Source of the DNA: an uncultured Granulosicoccaceae bacterium
Lineage (GTDB): Bacteria; Pseudomonadota; Gammaproteobacteria; Granulosicoccales; Granulosicoccaceae
NCBI GenBank assembly: GCA_938035525.1
Contig: CALHOI010000099.1
Location: 1 to 63,513, forward strand
Reading direction: 5' to 3'
Length of the DNA: 63,513 bases
Shown here: one piece after another, positions 49,321 through 57,632 of the stretch
How positions within the stretch are numbered: position 1 is the stretch's first letter
Layout of the letters: every line of letters starts with the position of its first letter
Notes under the pieces: model-generated
The model's input: the letters and a program-made list of their open reading frames with translations, nothing else
Databases searched by the model: none
Told to the model about the DNA's origin: nothing
Made by a program: the position numbers and the translations under genes

Positions 49321-51930
49321 ATGGCGAACTCGCCGGCACCAAAACGCAGAGGCATAACCATCCTGTCGATGGTTGTGTTCTTTTGTCTGTTGCTGCTGCT
49401 TACCTGGCTGCTAATCTGGAGCCAGGCAACTCAGAAAATCGATAACCTGTTGCATGACAACTGGGTTCGTTTTTCTCAAAGCACACCACCAGAAGAAGTC
49501 GTTATCGCGGCTATCGACTCCCCCAGTTTATCGGCCCTTGGCCGTTGGCCCTGGTCTCGCGAACTACAAACAGTTTTATTTCAGCAGCTTGCCAACTACA
49601 AGGTCAGAGCAGCGGTTATCGATGTGCTGTTTATCGAAAAATCGACCGAGCAGGGTATCGATCAAGCATTGGCCGATGCGGTTGGGCGAATTGATACTGT
49701 TGTGCTGCCGGTGCTCACAGAAGGCCGTGTTGGTGCGCAGGAGAAGTTTCCCATGCCACTGGTGCTACGGCAAGCGGATGATCTTGGGCATATTATTTTG
49801 CCCATTGATAACGATGGACTGGTGCGCAGGGTTTTTTTAAAGGCCGGTATAGAGCGTGCGCATTGGTCTGCTTTAGCACTGTCTGCGTTTGCAAAGCTTG
49901 AACACCCTGATGGACTGGAAGACGATGATCTGCCGGGTAAGCGATGGGAGGCTGGTGAAGTTGCAAACAGCTGGGTGCAAGACCTCGAAGTGCTTATCCC
50001 ATTTTACGGTCCGCGAGGCACCATGCCCAGCGTTTCCGCCGAAGCCATTGTCAATGGTACAGCGCCAAAAGAAGCCTTAGCAGACAAAGTGGTTTTTGTC
50101 GGGCTAACCAGCACGGGTCTGGGCGATGTGGTGCCAACGCCAGTATCGGCCCTTGATCAATTGATGCCAGGCGTCGAAATACACGCCAATATTTATTCAA
50201 GCTTGCTCGACGGGCGATTGAAATCGCGCTTGAATTCACACCTGAACATTCTTGTGGCCATTGTGTTGTTGCCACTTATGTTGTTGGTGTACTCACGGGC
50301 GCGACCGCAGTGGGGTTTGCTGATTGCTTTGATCGGTTCGGTGCTGCCTATTGCCGTCAGCTTTGTGCTTTACAGATTCGCTAACAGTTGGTATGCCCCA
50401 TTGGCTGCCAGTATTCCCATTTTTGTCAGTTATATCTTGTGGAGTTGGAATCGCCTTAACTACCTGAACCGCTTTTTAGAATCTGAAACGGCATTGCTGG
50501 AACCGCTGTCTCAGCTCGACAGTAGCGAGAACGAATTACTCGCCGATTTTTTTAAAAATGCAGAGCTGCACTTGCCAGTGCAGGGATGGCGATTCAGCGC
50601 CAAAGGACAGCAGTTCAGTGGCGGAGCGCCAATAACTAAAACCCACGATCTGACACCCATGAATCGTTGGTCCAAGTCTAATGGTGTTTATTCGAAGCGT
50701 TACCCCACGCCTGGGCGACTTGAAATATCTCTGGCCATCGACGACCCATCGGTCGCGCAGCAACTAACGGGCTACATAGACACGTTGGCCCGCGTTCAGT
50801 CACGCAATAAACCCGCTCGAATGTCAGGTTCTATAGAGCGGCTGCAAATTAACACGTTAAAGCTGAGTGATCAGGTGGCGTGGCTGCGCAACCTGAGCGC
50901 GTTCAGCGATTCCATTCTGGAAGGCAGCCCGGCAGGTTTAATTGTCTGGAACGCGGCTGGCGAAATGGTGCGTGGTAACGAGCAGGTGTATCAGCTGCTC
51001 CCTGAAATTGAACACAATGTGTTGCTGGTTAATTTTATTAACACGATTACTCACGCAGAAGAAGAAAGCGTCGAGATTCGTCAACGCATGCGAGAGCTGA
51101 TTTTAAATGCTAAATCGTGGCAAATTGCGTTCGCTGATGGCGAAAGAGAGCTGGTGGTTAACTTTAATACCGTCGGTGATGAGCTTACTGACAGGCTAAT
51201 CTGCGCTACCGTCATTGATGTATCGGAAATCCGCAGTGCAGAACGTGCAAGGTCAGAAATGGTTGACTACTTATCACACGATTTGCGCTCTCCGCTGATA
51301 TCGGCGCTGTACCTGCTGGAAGGTGAAAACGAAGATATCGACAGTGAGATCAATAGACGTACTCAAGCCAACATTAATCGTAGTTTGCGCATGATGGACG
51401 ATCTGCTTCATGTGTCGCGTGCTGATTCCTTGTCAGCAGATTCCTTTGAAGAGGTACTGTTTAATGCCGTGGTTGATAATTCTCTTGATCAGCTGTTGCC
51501 ACAAGCAATCAGTCGTGAGATCAGCTTTGACATTGAAACCACTGACGACGACTTATGGATGACCGGTGATGCCGCGTCGCTTGAACGAGCAGTCGCCAAT
51601 GTGGTGGGCAATGCGATCAAGTACTCCAATGAAGGCGGGCGAGTGACCATTAAAACAGAGCGCGTAGACAACCATGTTGTGCTTGAGGTCAGCGACGAGG
51701 GTGTTGGCATTGATCCGGCAATGATGGGCAGTTTGTTCACTCGCTTTAAGCGCGACGCCAAGGTGGCCAAAACGTTTAAGGGTATTGGTCTGGGTTTAGC
51801 GCTGGTTGCTCGCGTTGTATCCCAGCATGGCGGCGAAGTCAGTGCTGTGAGCCCCGGCTCAGGCACCACTATTCGCATGCGACTGCCATTGTCTGGCGAA
51901 GATAGCCTGAATGCGGCAGCTCTCGGATAG
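49321..51930 (+). CDS. CHASE2-domain sensor histidine kinase
   Basis: 869 aa. First membrane helix about 13-33; CHASE2 sensor domain about 38-300 in the periplasm (VVIAAIDSPSLSALGRWPW, VFVGLTSTGLGDVVPTPVS, PGVEIHANIYSSLLDGRLK). Then three membrane helices (about 305-385), a variable cytoplasmic region, a PAS-like region (about 535-640; SILEGSPAGLIVWNAAGEMV), HisKA with phospho-acceptor His653 in DYLSHDLRSPLISAL, and HATPase with VVGNAIKYSNEGG, SDEGVGIDPAM and GIGLGLALVARV. Signal unknown. The stop codon is the first unit of a GGATAGC repeat array. Confidence 0.93.
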   Translation: MANSPAPKRRGITILSMVVFFCLLLLLTWLLIWSQATQKIDNLLHDNWVRFSQSTPPEEVVIAAIDSPSLSALGRWPWSRELQTVLFQQLANYKVRAAVIDVLFIEKSTEQGIDQALADAVGRIDTVVLPVLTEGRVGAQEKFPMPLVLRQADDLGHIILPIDNDGLVRRVFLKAGIERAHWSALALSAFAKLEHPDGLEDDDLPGKRWEAGEVANSWVQDLEVLIPFYGPRGTMPSVSAEAIVNGTAPKEALADKVVFVGLTSTGLGDVVPTPVSALDQLMPGVEIHANIYSSLLDGRLKSRLNSHLNILVAIVLLPLMLLVYSRARPQWGLLIALIGSVLPIAVSFVLYRFANSWYAPLAASIPIFVSYILWSWNRLNYLNRFLESETALLEPLSQLDSSENELLADFFKNAELHLPVQGWRFSAKGQQFSGGAPITKTHDLTPMNRWSKSNGVYSKRYPTPGRLEISLAIDDPSVAQQLTGYIDTLARVQSRNKPARMSGSIERLQINTLKLSDQVAWLRNLSAFSDSILEGSPAGLIVWNAAGEMVRGNEQVYQLLPEIEHNVLLVNFINTITHAEEESVEIRQRMRELILNAKSWQIAFADGERELVVNFNTVGDELTDRLICATVIDVSEIRSAERARSEMVDYLSHDLRSPLISALYLLEGENEDIDSEINRRTQANINRSLRMMDDLLHVSRADSLSADSFEEVLFNAVVDNSLDQLLPQAISREISFDIETTDDDLWMTGDAASLERAVANVVGNAIKYSNEGGRVTIKTERVDNHVVLEVSDEGVGIDPAMMGSLFTRFKRDAKVAKTFKGIGLGLALVARVVSQHGGEVSAVSPGSGTTIRMRLPLSGEDSLNAAALG

Positions 51931-51963
51931 CACTCGGATAGCTGCTGGATAGCGCAGGATAAC
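51925..51963 (+). repeat. 10/11-bp array from the 3' end of the sensor kinase gene
   Basis: GGATAGC at 51925-51931 (containing the kinase TAG stop), 51936-51942 and 51947-51953, then GGATAAC at 51957-51963. Periods 11, 11, 10. Extended unit CTCGGATAGCA. The gene end appears serially duplicated, as at rimM. Confidence 0.85.
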
Positions 51964-51977
51964 GAGAGACAGCTGCG

Positions 51978-52637
51978 CTATTGAGCAGTACGCTCCTCAA
52001 CCCGGCCATCGGTGTAACCCACTAACAAGGTGTCTGCCGGTCGCGCTGCAAACAACCCCACCGTGACAACGCCGCTGATATTATTAATGATGTTTTCTGT
52101 TTCTTCGGGGTTGTCGATGTGCATGCCAACGCAATCCAGAATCTGATTGCCGTTATCAGTACGCGGTGCTTCTCGGAATTCCGGGTCTGCGCCCAGCGTG
52201 ACTATTTCGCGGGCGACGTAGCTTCGGGCCATGGGAATCACCTCGACTGGTAGAGGGAATTCGCCGAGCACATCGACCACTTTAGAGTCATCGACAATGC
52301 ACACGAACTGCGCACTGGCTGCTGCGATAATTTTTTCCCGCGTTAGTGCAGCACCGCCACCTTTAATCAGTTGTAACTGATGGTTGGCCTCGTCGGCTCC
52401 ATCAATGTATAAGTCGAGAGAGCCGGTCATGTTTAAATCGAGTACTTCATAGCCGTGTTGTTGTAATAACGCAGCGGTGCTTTCCGAACTGGCGACGGCG
52501 CCTTCGAGCCGTACGCCGGCTTTGGCTAGCTCTTCTATGAATATGTTGACGGTTGAACCGGTGCCAATACCCAGAATTGAGTCTGGCTTAACCATCTGGA
52601 TAGCAGCCAGTGCTGCAGCCTGTTTACCTTTGTGCAT
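51978..52637 (-). CDS. rpiA: Ribose-5-phosphate isomerase A
   Basis: 219 aa, exactly the usual length. Interconverts ribose-5-phosphate and ribulose-5-phosphate in the pentose phosphate pathway. Motifs are [18 protein letters not shown], then [20 protein letters not shown] with AALTREKI containing the catalytic glutamate, and [11 protein letters not shown]. Divergent from ilvA across 44 bp, the arrangement found in E. coli and Pseudomonas relatives. Confidence 0.97.
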   Translation of the reverse strand: MHKGKQAAALAAIQMVKPDSILGIGTGSTVNIFIEELAKAGVRLEGAVASSESTAALLQQHGYEVLDLNMTGSLDLYIDGADEANHQLQLIKGGGAALTREKIIAAASAQFVCIVDDSKVVDVLGEFPLPVEVIPMARSYVAREIVTLGADPEFREAPRTDNGNQILDCVGMHIDNPEETENIINNISGVVTVGLFAARPADTLLVGYTDGRVEERTAQ

Positions 52638-52681
52638 TGTTACCTTAGTATGCCAAGTCCGAATGAGACCGTTGCGCTAAA

Positions 52682-54202
52682 ATGAGCAGCTTTCACCAAC
52701 AGTATATCAAACGCATACTCTCTGCCCGTGTCTATGATGTGGCAAAAGAGACGCGTTTGCACGAAGTCCCGTTGCTTTCGCAGCGTCTCGACAACACGGT
52801 TTTGCTAAAGCGCGAAGATGAACAACCGATTTTTTCGTTTAAGTGTCGTGGTGCCTTTAACCGCATATACCAGCTTTCTCAGGAACGCAAAATCCAGGGC
52901 GTCATTGCAGCCAGCGCTGGAAACCACGCGCAAGGTGTGGCTTTAGCAGCTCGTCACCTTGGTTTGCCGGCTTGTATTGTTATGCCGCAAACCACGCCCA
53001 GTATAAAAGTTGATGCAGTTCGCGAATTGGGTGCCGAGGCCGTTCTGGTGGGTGATGATTTTAACGCGGCACTTAGCCACGCATTAGCACTGGCAGAAGA
53101 AAAGCAATATTCGTTTATTCACCCATTTGATGCCGCCGATACCATCGCCGGGCAGGGTACGGTGGGCGTTGAGTTGTGCCAACAACACCCCGGTAAGCTT
53201 GACGCCGTGTTTATTCCTATTGGTGGTGGGGGGCTTGCCGCCGGTGTCTCTGCTTACATGAAGTATCTTCGCCCAGAGGTTCGCATTATCGGTGTAGAGC
53301 CGGTAGATGCCGCCTGCATGCACGCGGCTATGGCCGCTGGAAAGTGTGTGGACCTGGAGCATGTTGGGCTGTTTGCTGATGGCGTCGCAGTTAAGCGTGC
53401 CGGTGAAGAAACCTTTAAGGTGTGTCGCGAATTTGTAGACGAAATTGTTTTGGTGACCGTGGATGAAATGTCGACCGCTATCAAAGATATTTTCACTGAC
53501 ACCCGAACCTTGACCGAACCTGCAGGTGCACTGGCTTTGGCTGGCATGAGGCGTTACATTAAAGACCAGGGTGTTTCGGGTAAAACCTTTATTTGTATCA
53601 GCAGTGGCGCAAATTTAAATTTTGATCGTTTGCGACACATTGCTGAGCGGGCAGAAATAGGCGTCAGTCGTGAGGCTTTACTGGCGGTAAGCATGCCCGA
53701 AAAACCAGGCAGCTTTCTTGGCTTTTGTGAAGCATTGGGTAAACGTAGCGTCACTGAATTCAATTACCGTTATGCCGATAAAGAACGAGCTTATGTGTTT
53801 GCTGGCGTCGAGCTCGCTGGTGGTTATCAGGAGCGTATGGCGCTAATAGGGTCACTGGAACAAAAAGGCTACTCGGTGCTCGACATGACCAATAACGATA
53901 CCGCAAAGTTACATGTCAGGCACATGATTGGTGGACATGCATCGCTTGGTGACGAACGCATCTATCGATTCCGTTTCCCGGAACGCCCCGGTGCCTTGTA
54001 TGATTTTTTATCGCATGTGGGTAAAAACTGGAATATATCGTTATTTCATTATCGCAACCATGGCGCTGCGTACGGACGAGTATTGGTTGGGCTGCAATTA
54101 CTCGATGCCAACGAAAAAGAGTTACAACAATTCGTTACCAAGCTTGGTTTTATTGCCGAAGAAGAATCTTCTAATGATGCGATCAAACTTTTTTTGCAGT
54201 AA
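52682..54202 (+). CDS. ilvA: Threonine ammonia-lyase, biosynthetic
   Basis: 506 aa PLP enzyme that converts threonine to 2-oxobutyrate, the first step to isoleucine. The PLP lysine is in FSFKCRGAFNRI, the phosphate loop is IPIGGGGLAAGVS, and SAGNHAQGVALAA and TEPAGALALAG are further landmarks. Two C-terminal ACT-like domains (about 325-410 and 420-500) give isoleucine/valine control, which identifies the biosynthetic form. Overlaps the convergent fau gene by 20 bases, inside an 18-bp duplication. Confidence 0.97.
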   Translation: MSSFHQQYIKRILSARVYDVAKETRLHEVPLLSQRLDNTVLLKREDEQPIFSFKCRGAFNRIYQLSQERKIQGVIAASAGNHAQGVALAARHLGLPACIVMPQTTPSIKVDAVRELGAEAVLVGDDFNAALSHALALAEEKQYSFIHPFDAADTIAGQGTVGVELCQQHPGKLDAVFIPIGGGGLAAGVSAYMKYLRPEVRIIGVEPVDAACMHAAMAAGKCVDLEHVGLFADGVAVKRAGEETFKVCREFVDEIVLVTVDEMSTAIKDIFTDTRTLTEPAGALALAGMRRYIKDQGVSGKTFICISSGANLNFDRLRHIAERAEIGVSREALLAVSMPEKPGSFLGFCEALGKRSVTEFNYRYADKERAYVFAGVELAGGYQERMALIGSLEQKGYSVLDMTNNDTAKLHVRHMIGGHASLGDERIYRFRFPERPGALYDFLSHVGKNWNISLFHYRNHGAAYGRVLVGLQLLDANEKELQQFVTKLGFIAEEESSNDAIKLFLQ

Positions 54203-54791
54203 TGATTTTTTTGTCGGTAATGATGCCATCGAGTGCCACGTCCCAAGGCTGGGGCAGCACATCTTCAACTTGCTGTAGTTGATGCGCAACGCCTATTAGC
54301 GTTGGCGGCGTTTTTTTGTTTTTTCTGAATTCGAAACTACGGTCATAAAACCCACCGCCCATGCCAATGCGGTTGCAGGTGTTATCAAAAGCCACTAGCG
54401 GCACCAGCACCAGGTTGAGCTGATCGGGTGATAACCATTCGCTTTGTGGCGTGTCGGGTTCTTTTATACCGTATTGCTTAACAGTAAATGTGCTTGCTGC
54501 AGTAAAGGGTGCAAACATCAAAGACTGGCCACGCATAATGGGCAGCAGTGTCATGATGTTGTGTTGATGGCAATGTTCAAACACTGGGTCGAGGTTCATT
54601 TCCCCTTGCATTGATTGGTAGCCAGCAACACTGCTAACGTTTTCAAGGGAAGGTATACAGTTCTGTAGTAACAGTTTGGCTGCTGTTTGTAAGGCTTGCA
54701 GGCTTAGTTCGTTTCTTTTTTTTCTGATGTTTAAGCGAATGTCATCACGCTGTTTTTTTTCTGAGGTTATTTTGGTTTTTTCCGGATCCAT
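54183..54791 (-). CDS. fau: 5-formyltetrahydrofolate cyclo-ligase
   Basis: 202 aa. Converts 5-formyl-THF to 5,10-methenyl-THF with ATP. Motifs are RLNIRKKRNELS at the N-terminus, then LVPLVAFDNTCNRIGMGGGF with YDR, the ATP/Mg signature, and VALDGIITDKK. Its C-terminal peptide is a direct repeat, I-I-T-D-K-K / I-I-T-A-K-K, from an 18-bp duplication. Placed after the 6S RNA locus and zapA, the conserved order for this gene (YgfA). Confidence 0.93.
   Translation of the reverse strand: MDPEKTKITSEKKQRDDIRLNIRKKRNELSLQALQTAAKLLLQNCIPSLENVSSVAGYQSMQGEMNLDPVFEHCHQHNIMTLLPIMRGQSLMFAPFTAASTFTVKQYGIKEPDTPQSEWLSPDQLNLVLVPLVAFDNTCNRIGMGGGFYDRSFEFRKNKKTPPTLIGVAHQLQQVEDVLPQPWDVALDGIITDKKIITAKKV
54189..54224. 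repeat. 18-bp in-frame duplication at the ilvA/fau junction
   Basis: TTTTTTTGCAGTAATGAT (54189-54206) and TTTTTTGTCGGTAATGAT (54207-54224) are adjacent and match at 15 of 18 bases. One copy holds the ilvA stop codon; on the other strand both encode the fau C-terminus. The shared overlap of the two genes lies in this repeat. Confidence 0.85.
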
Positions 54792-54825
54792 GTGTGATGA
54801 TATGAGTGGCTTGAGCGTGATAGTG

Positions 54826-55013
54826 TACCAACCACGAGTGCCGTTTCTGGTGTGCTACCTTGAACCAATCGGTTCAGGTGGGGACGATCGGAACCGTATC
54901 AGGCTTTCCGCCGTAGCGGACGTGCACAACAACAGTGACCGAAAGTTCCCGGGGTGTGAAATTAGGCTCAAGGGATATACCCAGCCAGATAACAAGCACC
55001 GCAGAAGGTACGA
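54826..55013 (-). ncRNA. ssrS: 6S RNA
   Basis: About 188 nt; ends are estimated from stem pairing. It lies between zapA and fau on the same strand, the conserved 6S position. On the minus strand CCCTTGAGCC near the 5' side and CACCTGAACCGATTGGTTCA near the 3' side (complement about 54861-54880) correspond to the E. coli segments CCCCTGAGCC and CACCTTGAACCAAGGGTTCA. The ends pair (GTGC with GCAC, CTGG with CCAG). The central part GGCGGAAAGCCTGATACGG forms the bubble region. 6S RNA mimics an open promoter and holds sigma-70 polymerase in stationary phase. Confidence 0.9.
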
Positions 55014-55072
55014 CTAAAGAGTAGCACGATAACCATGAGTCTGTTGATGATTGTTAGCGCTCGAAGTGACGG

Positions 55073-55125
55073 TTTGAGCTAACGCTTTGAGCTAATATTT
55101 TAAAAAGGCGATGAGTTAACGCTCG
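55073..55125. repeat. Repeated TGAGCTAAC-like units next to the zapA stop
   Basis: TTTGAGCTAACGC and TTTGAGCTAATAT lie in tandem (from about 55073 and 55086), and TGAGTTAACGCTC follows at the zapA stop codon (55116). On the minus strand the unit reads GCGTTARCTCA, so the zapA end is echoed in its downstream gap. Confidence 0.55.
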
Positions 55126-55454
55126 GGTTCGTTAAGCAGCGCTTCAAGCTCTGAATTAATTTTTGCCGCCTTGTCACTAAGCGCGCTATCTCTTGATGAA
55201 GAATCGTTAACTTGAATTGAACGCGATTGTAGTAAAGCATTAGCCGTGTTAATGGCGGTGACGATGGCGATTTTCTCTATGTTAGACGACGCGTTTTTTA
55301 AACGTAATTCACGCATGGATTTATCAACGTGTGCGGCAGCTTTTGCCAGATCGTTTTCCTCACCCGCCTTGCAAGCGATTTGCACTTCCTTGTCGAGAAT
55401 ACGCAGCTTGACCGCTTTGGTCTCTGACGCAGTATCCGGTATGGTTTTACTCAT
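55116..55454 (-). CDS. zapA: Cell division protein ZapA
   Basis: 112 aa. ZapA bundles FtsZ filaments at mid-cell. N-terminal globular part AVKLRILDKEVQIACKAGEE with DLAKAAAHVDKSMRELR, then a coiled coil starting SSNIEKIAIVTAINTANALL. Start overlaps the TIGR02449 stop by four bases (ATGA). Followed by 6S RNA and fau, as in E. coli. Confidence 0.94.
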   Translation of the reverse strand: MSKTIPDTASETKAVKLRILDKEVQIACKAGEENDLAKAAAHVDKSMRELRLKNASSNIEKIAIVTAINTANALLQSRSIQVNDSSSRDSALSDKAAKINSELEALLNEPER

Positions 55455-55672
55455 TGACTCGCTTCCATCGACTTCAGGCGGCTGATCATTTGCTCGACCT
55501 TGGCACGTGCCATTTCGTTTTTTTCTATCAGCTTTGATCGCTCCTCGACCAGGTCGTTTTGCTGCTCTAACAAAGCCTTGTTTTCCTGACGCAGTCGCTC
55601 ACACAGCTTCGCCACATCCTGCACCCGGGATTGCATCAGTGCGAACTCTTTGTCGAGGGTACTTCTACTCAT
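55451..55672 (-). CDS. TIGR02449 family coiled-coil protein
   Basis: 73 aa, almost wholly one amphipathic coiled coil (DVAKLCERLRQENKALLEQQ, VEERSKLIEKNEMARAKVEQ). It matches the small TIGR02449 family found upstream of zapA in Pseudomonas-like gammaproteobacteria. It resembles ZapB in size and form, so a role at the division septum is a reasonable guess. First gene of the zapA unit, divergent from ygfB. Confidence 0.88.
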   Translation of the reverse strand: MSRSTLDKEFALMQSRVQDVAKLCERLRQENKALLEQQNDLVEERSKLIEKNEMARAKVEQMISRLKSMEASQ

Positions 55673-55738
55673 TTTCCGGCCTGCGTTTAGATAGAGTGCA
55701 TTGTATACTTGACCGGTCCCTATCAGGCAAGTATTCGC

Positions 55739-56308
55739 GTGTCACGAAACACACAATTTGACGATCTGTCGGCCTTATTGGGCCGATTGGCGGTACCAGT
55801 GGGCGCTTCAGAGACTCATGGGCTTTTGTGTGGCTTGCTCAGCGCCCAACCCTCGTCCACGGCCAAAAAGCTGTGGCTGGCAGAATTACTCGATGCGGCC
55901 GAACTGGAGCCCGGTTCACTGGCTAGTCGGGTCGAAGAAATCAAGACCCTGGATGCCTGGTTTTCAAAGGTACACGAATCATTGAATGACAGCGATTTCG
56001 GGTTTAACCCACTGCTCCCGGAAGATCATGTCGCCATCACCGAGCGTCTTAGGGCATTGGGCGATTTTTGTGCAGGATTTTGTTACGGTCTGGGACTGGC
56101 CACTGCAGGGCGCGCTAATTCAAAGCTGCCTGCCGACACCGCTGAAATTATCAAAGACTTTAACGAAATAGACTCTACCGCAACCACAAGCCTCAATGAA
56201 ATAGATGAGGAAACACTGAGCGAGCTCAGTGAATATGTGCGGGTTGGGGTGTTACTTATTACCGAAGAATTACAACCGGTTGCGGTTCACGACAACCAAG
56301 TTCACTAG
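55739..56308 (+). CDS. UPF0149 family protein YgfB
   Basis: 189 aa from GTG 55739 (AGGCA upstream). Family features are FDDLSALLGRLAVPVGASET with HGLLCGLLSA, and FCAGFCYGLGLA, ending with SELSEYVRVGVLLITEEL. In Pseudomonas, YgfB is known to restrain the ampDh3 amidase through AlpA; elsewhere function is unclear. TATACT at 55704-55709 could be its -10. Heads ygfB-pepP-ubiH-clc, all nearly overlapping. Confidence 0.92.
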   Translation: MSRNTQFDDLSALLGRLAVPVGASETHGLLCGLLSAQPSSTAKKLWLAELLDAAELEPGSLASRVEEIKTLDAWFSKVHESLNDSDFGFNPLLPEDHVAITERLRALGDFCAGFCYGLGLATAGRANSKLPADTAEIIKDFNEIDSTATTSLNEIDEETLSELSEYVRVGVLLITEELQPVAVHDNQVH

Positions 56309-56312
56309 CATT

Positions 56313-57632
56313 ATGACAACAATCAGCAAGGCGCATGCAGCAGAACTAAAACGTCGCAGGCGGGCCATCATGCGCGCCATGGGAGATAACTCCATCGCGT
56401 TAATACCGGCGGCCAACGAAGTGGTCCGCTCGCGCGATACCGAATACCCTTATAGGCAAGACAGTAACTTCAGTTATCTTTGTGGTTTCAACGAACCTGA
56501 AAGTTTGATGGTGTTGGTACCAGGTCGCAAAGCAGGCCAGTTTTTAATGTTTTGTCGCGACCGCGACCCACAGAAAGAAACCTGGCATGGCAGACGTCTT
56601 GGTGTTGAACGAGCACCGTCTGCTTTAGGTGCTGACGATGCGTTCCCTATTGGAGACATTGATGAAATTTTGCCAGGCTTGCTTGAAGGCAGGCAATATG
56701 TGTATCACACCTTGGGTAAAGACCAACAGTTTGATGCACGCTTATTAGGTTGGCTAAAGCGTGCACGCTCAAGTCGTCGCAGTGGTTCCGACCCCGACGC
56801 GTTTATATCGCTCGACTACCACCTACACGAAATGCGTGTACAGAAAAGTCGTTACGAGCTGGGCTTGTTGAAGAAGGCGGCCAAAATCAGTGCCGATGCC
56901 CACAAGCGTGCCATGCAGGTGTGTCAACCTGGCATGCACGAATACCAACTCGAAGCATCACTCATTCATACCTATAGAAGCCATAATGCCTGTCATGCGT
57001 TTTCACCGATTGTTGGTGGTGGAGAGAACGGTTGCATATTGCACTACACGGAAAACGCCGATGTACTCGAAGATGGCTCCCTGGTATTAATTGACTCGGG
57101 TGCAGAGTACGAGGGTTATGCTGGAGACATTACCCGCACTTTTCCGGTAAATGGCCGGTTTAGTAAAGATCAAAAAACCGTGTATGAAATTGTGTTGGCA
57201 TCTCAATTAGCAGCCATAAAAGCTGTCAAGCCTGGCAATCATTGGAATGACCCACACGATGCTGCCGTTAAAGTGCTCACCGCCGGTTTGCGCGACATAG
57301 GTATTCTGAAAGGTTCACTATCCAGCCTAATAAAAGACCAGGCGTATAAGCCTTATTACATGCACACAACCGGGCATTGGCTTGGGCACGATGTGCACGA
57401 TGTTGGTGAATACAAAATCGATGGCAACTTTCGATTGCTGGAACCGGGCATGGTGCTAACCATTGAACCGGGACTGTACTTAAATAACTCTCGCAAAATC
57501 CCCAAAAAATACCGCAACATGGGTATTCGCATAGAAGACGATGTGATTGTCACAAAAGATGGTCACGAGGTTATTTCCTCAGACGTGCCAAAGTCTGTTG
57601 AAAAAATTGAGAGTGTGATGAATCCAGCGTGA
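56313..57632 (+). CDS. pepP: Xaa-Pro aminopeptidase
   Basis: 439 aa from ATG 56313 (E. coli 441). Removes N-terminal residues before proline. N-terminal creatinase-like domain with DTEYPYRQDSNFSYLCGFNE, then the pita-bread metallopeptidase domain with manganese ligands in VLIDSGAEYEGYAGDITRTF (two Asp), HTTGHWLGHDVHDVG (His), LTIEPGLY (Glu) and GIRIEDDVIV (Glu). Stop overlaps the ubiH GTG (GTGA). The order ygfB-pepP-ubiH is conserved. Confidence 0.96.
   Translation: MTTISKAHAAELKRRRRAIMRAMGDNSIALIPAANEVVRSRDTEYPYRQDSNFSYLCGFNEPESLMVLVPGRKAGQFLMFCRDRDPQKETWHGRRLGVERAPSALGADDAFPIGDIDEILPGLLEGRQYVYHTLGKDQQFDARLLGWLKRARSSRRSGSDPDAFISLDYHLHEMRVQKSRYELGLLKKAAKISADAHKRAMQVCQPGMHEYQLEASLIHTYRSHNACHAFSPIVGGGENGCILHYTENADVLEDGSLVLIDSGAEYEGYAGDITRTFPVNGRFSKDQKTVYEIVLASQLAAIKAVKPGNHWNDPHDAAVKVLTAGLRDIGILKGSLSSLIKDQAYKPYYMHTTGHWLGHDVHDVGEYKIDGNFRLLEPGMVLTIEPGLYLNNSRKIPKKYRNMGIRIEDDVIVTKDGHEVISSDVPKSVEKIESVMNPA

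Noticed and set aside
54676..55017. 113-aa plus-strand frame opposite fau and 6S RNA
   Set aside because: The strand and content fit fau and 6S RNA; the frame has no similarity or initiation signal.
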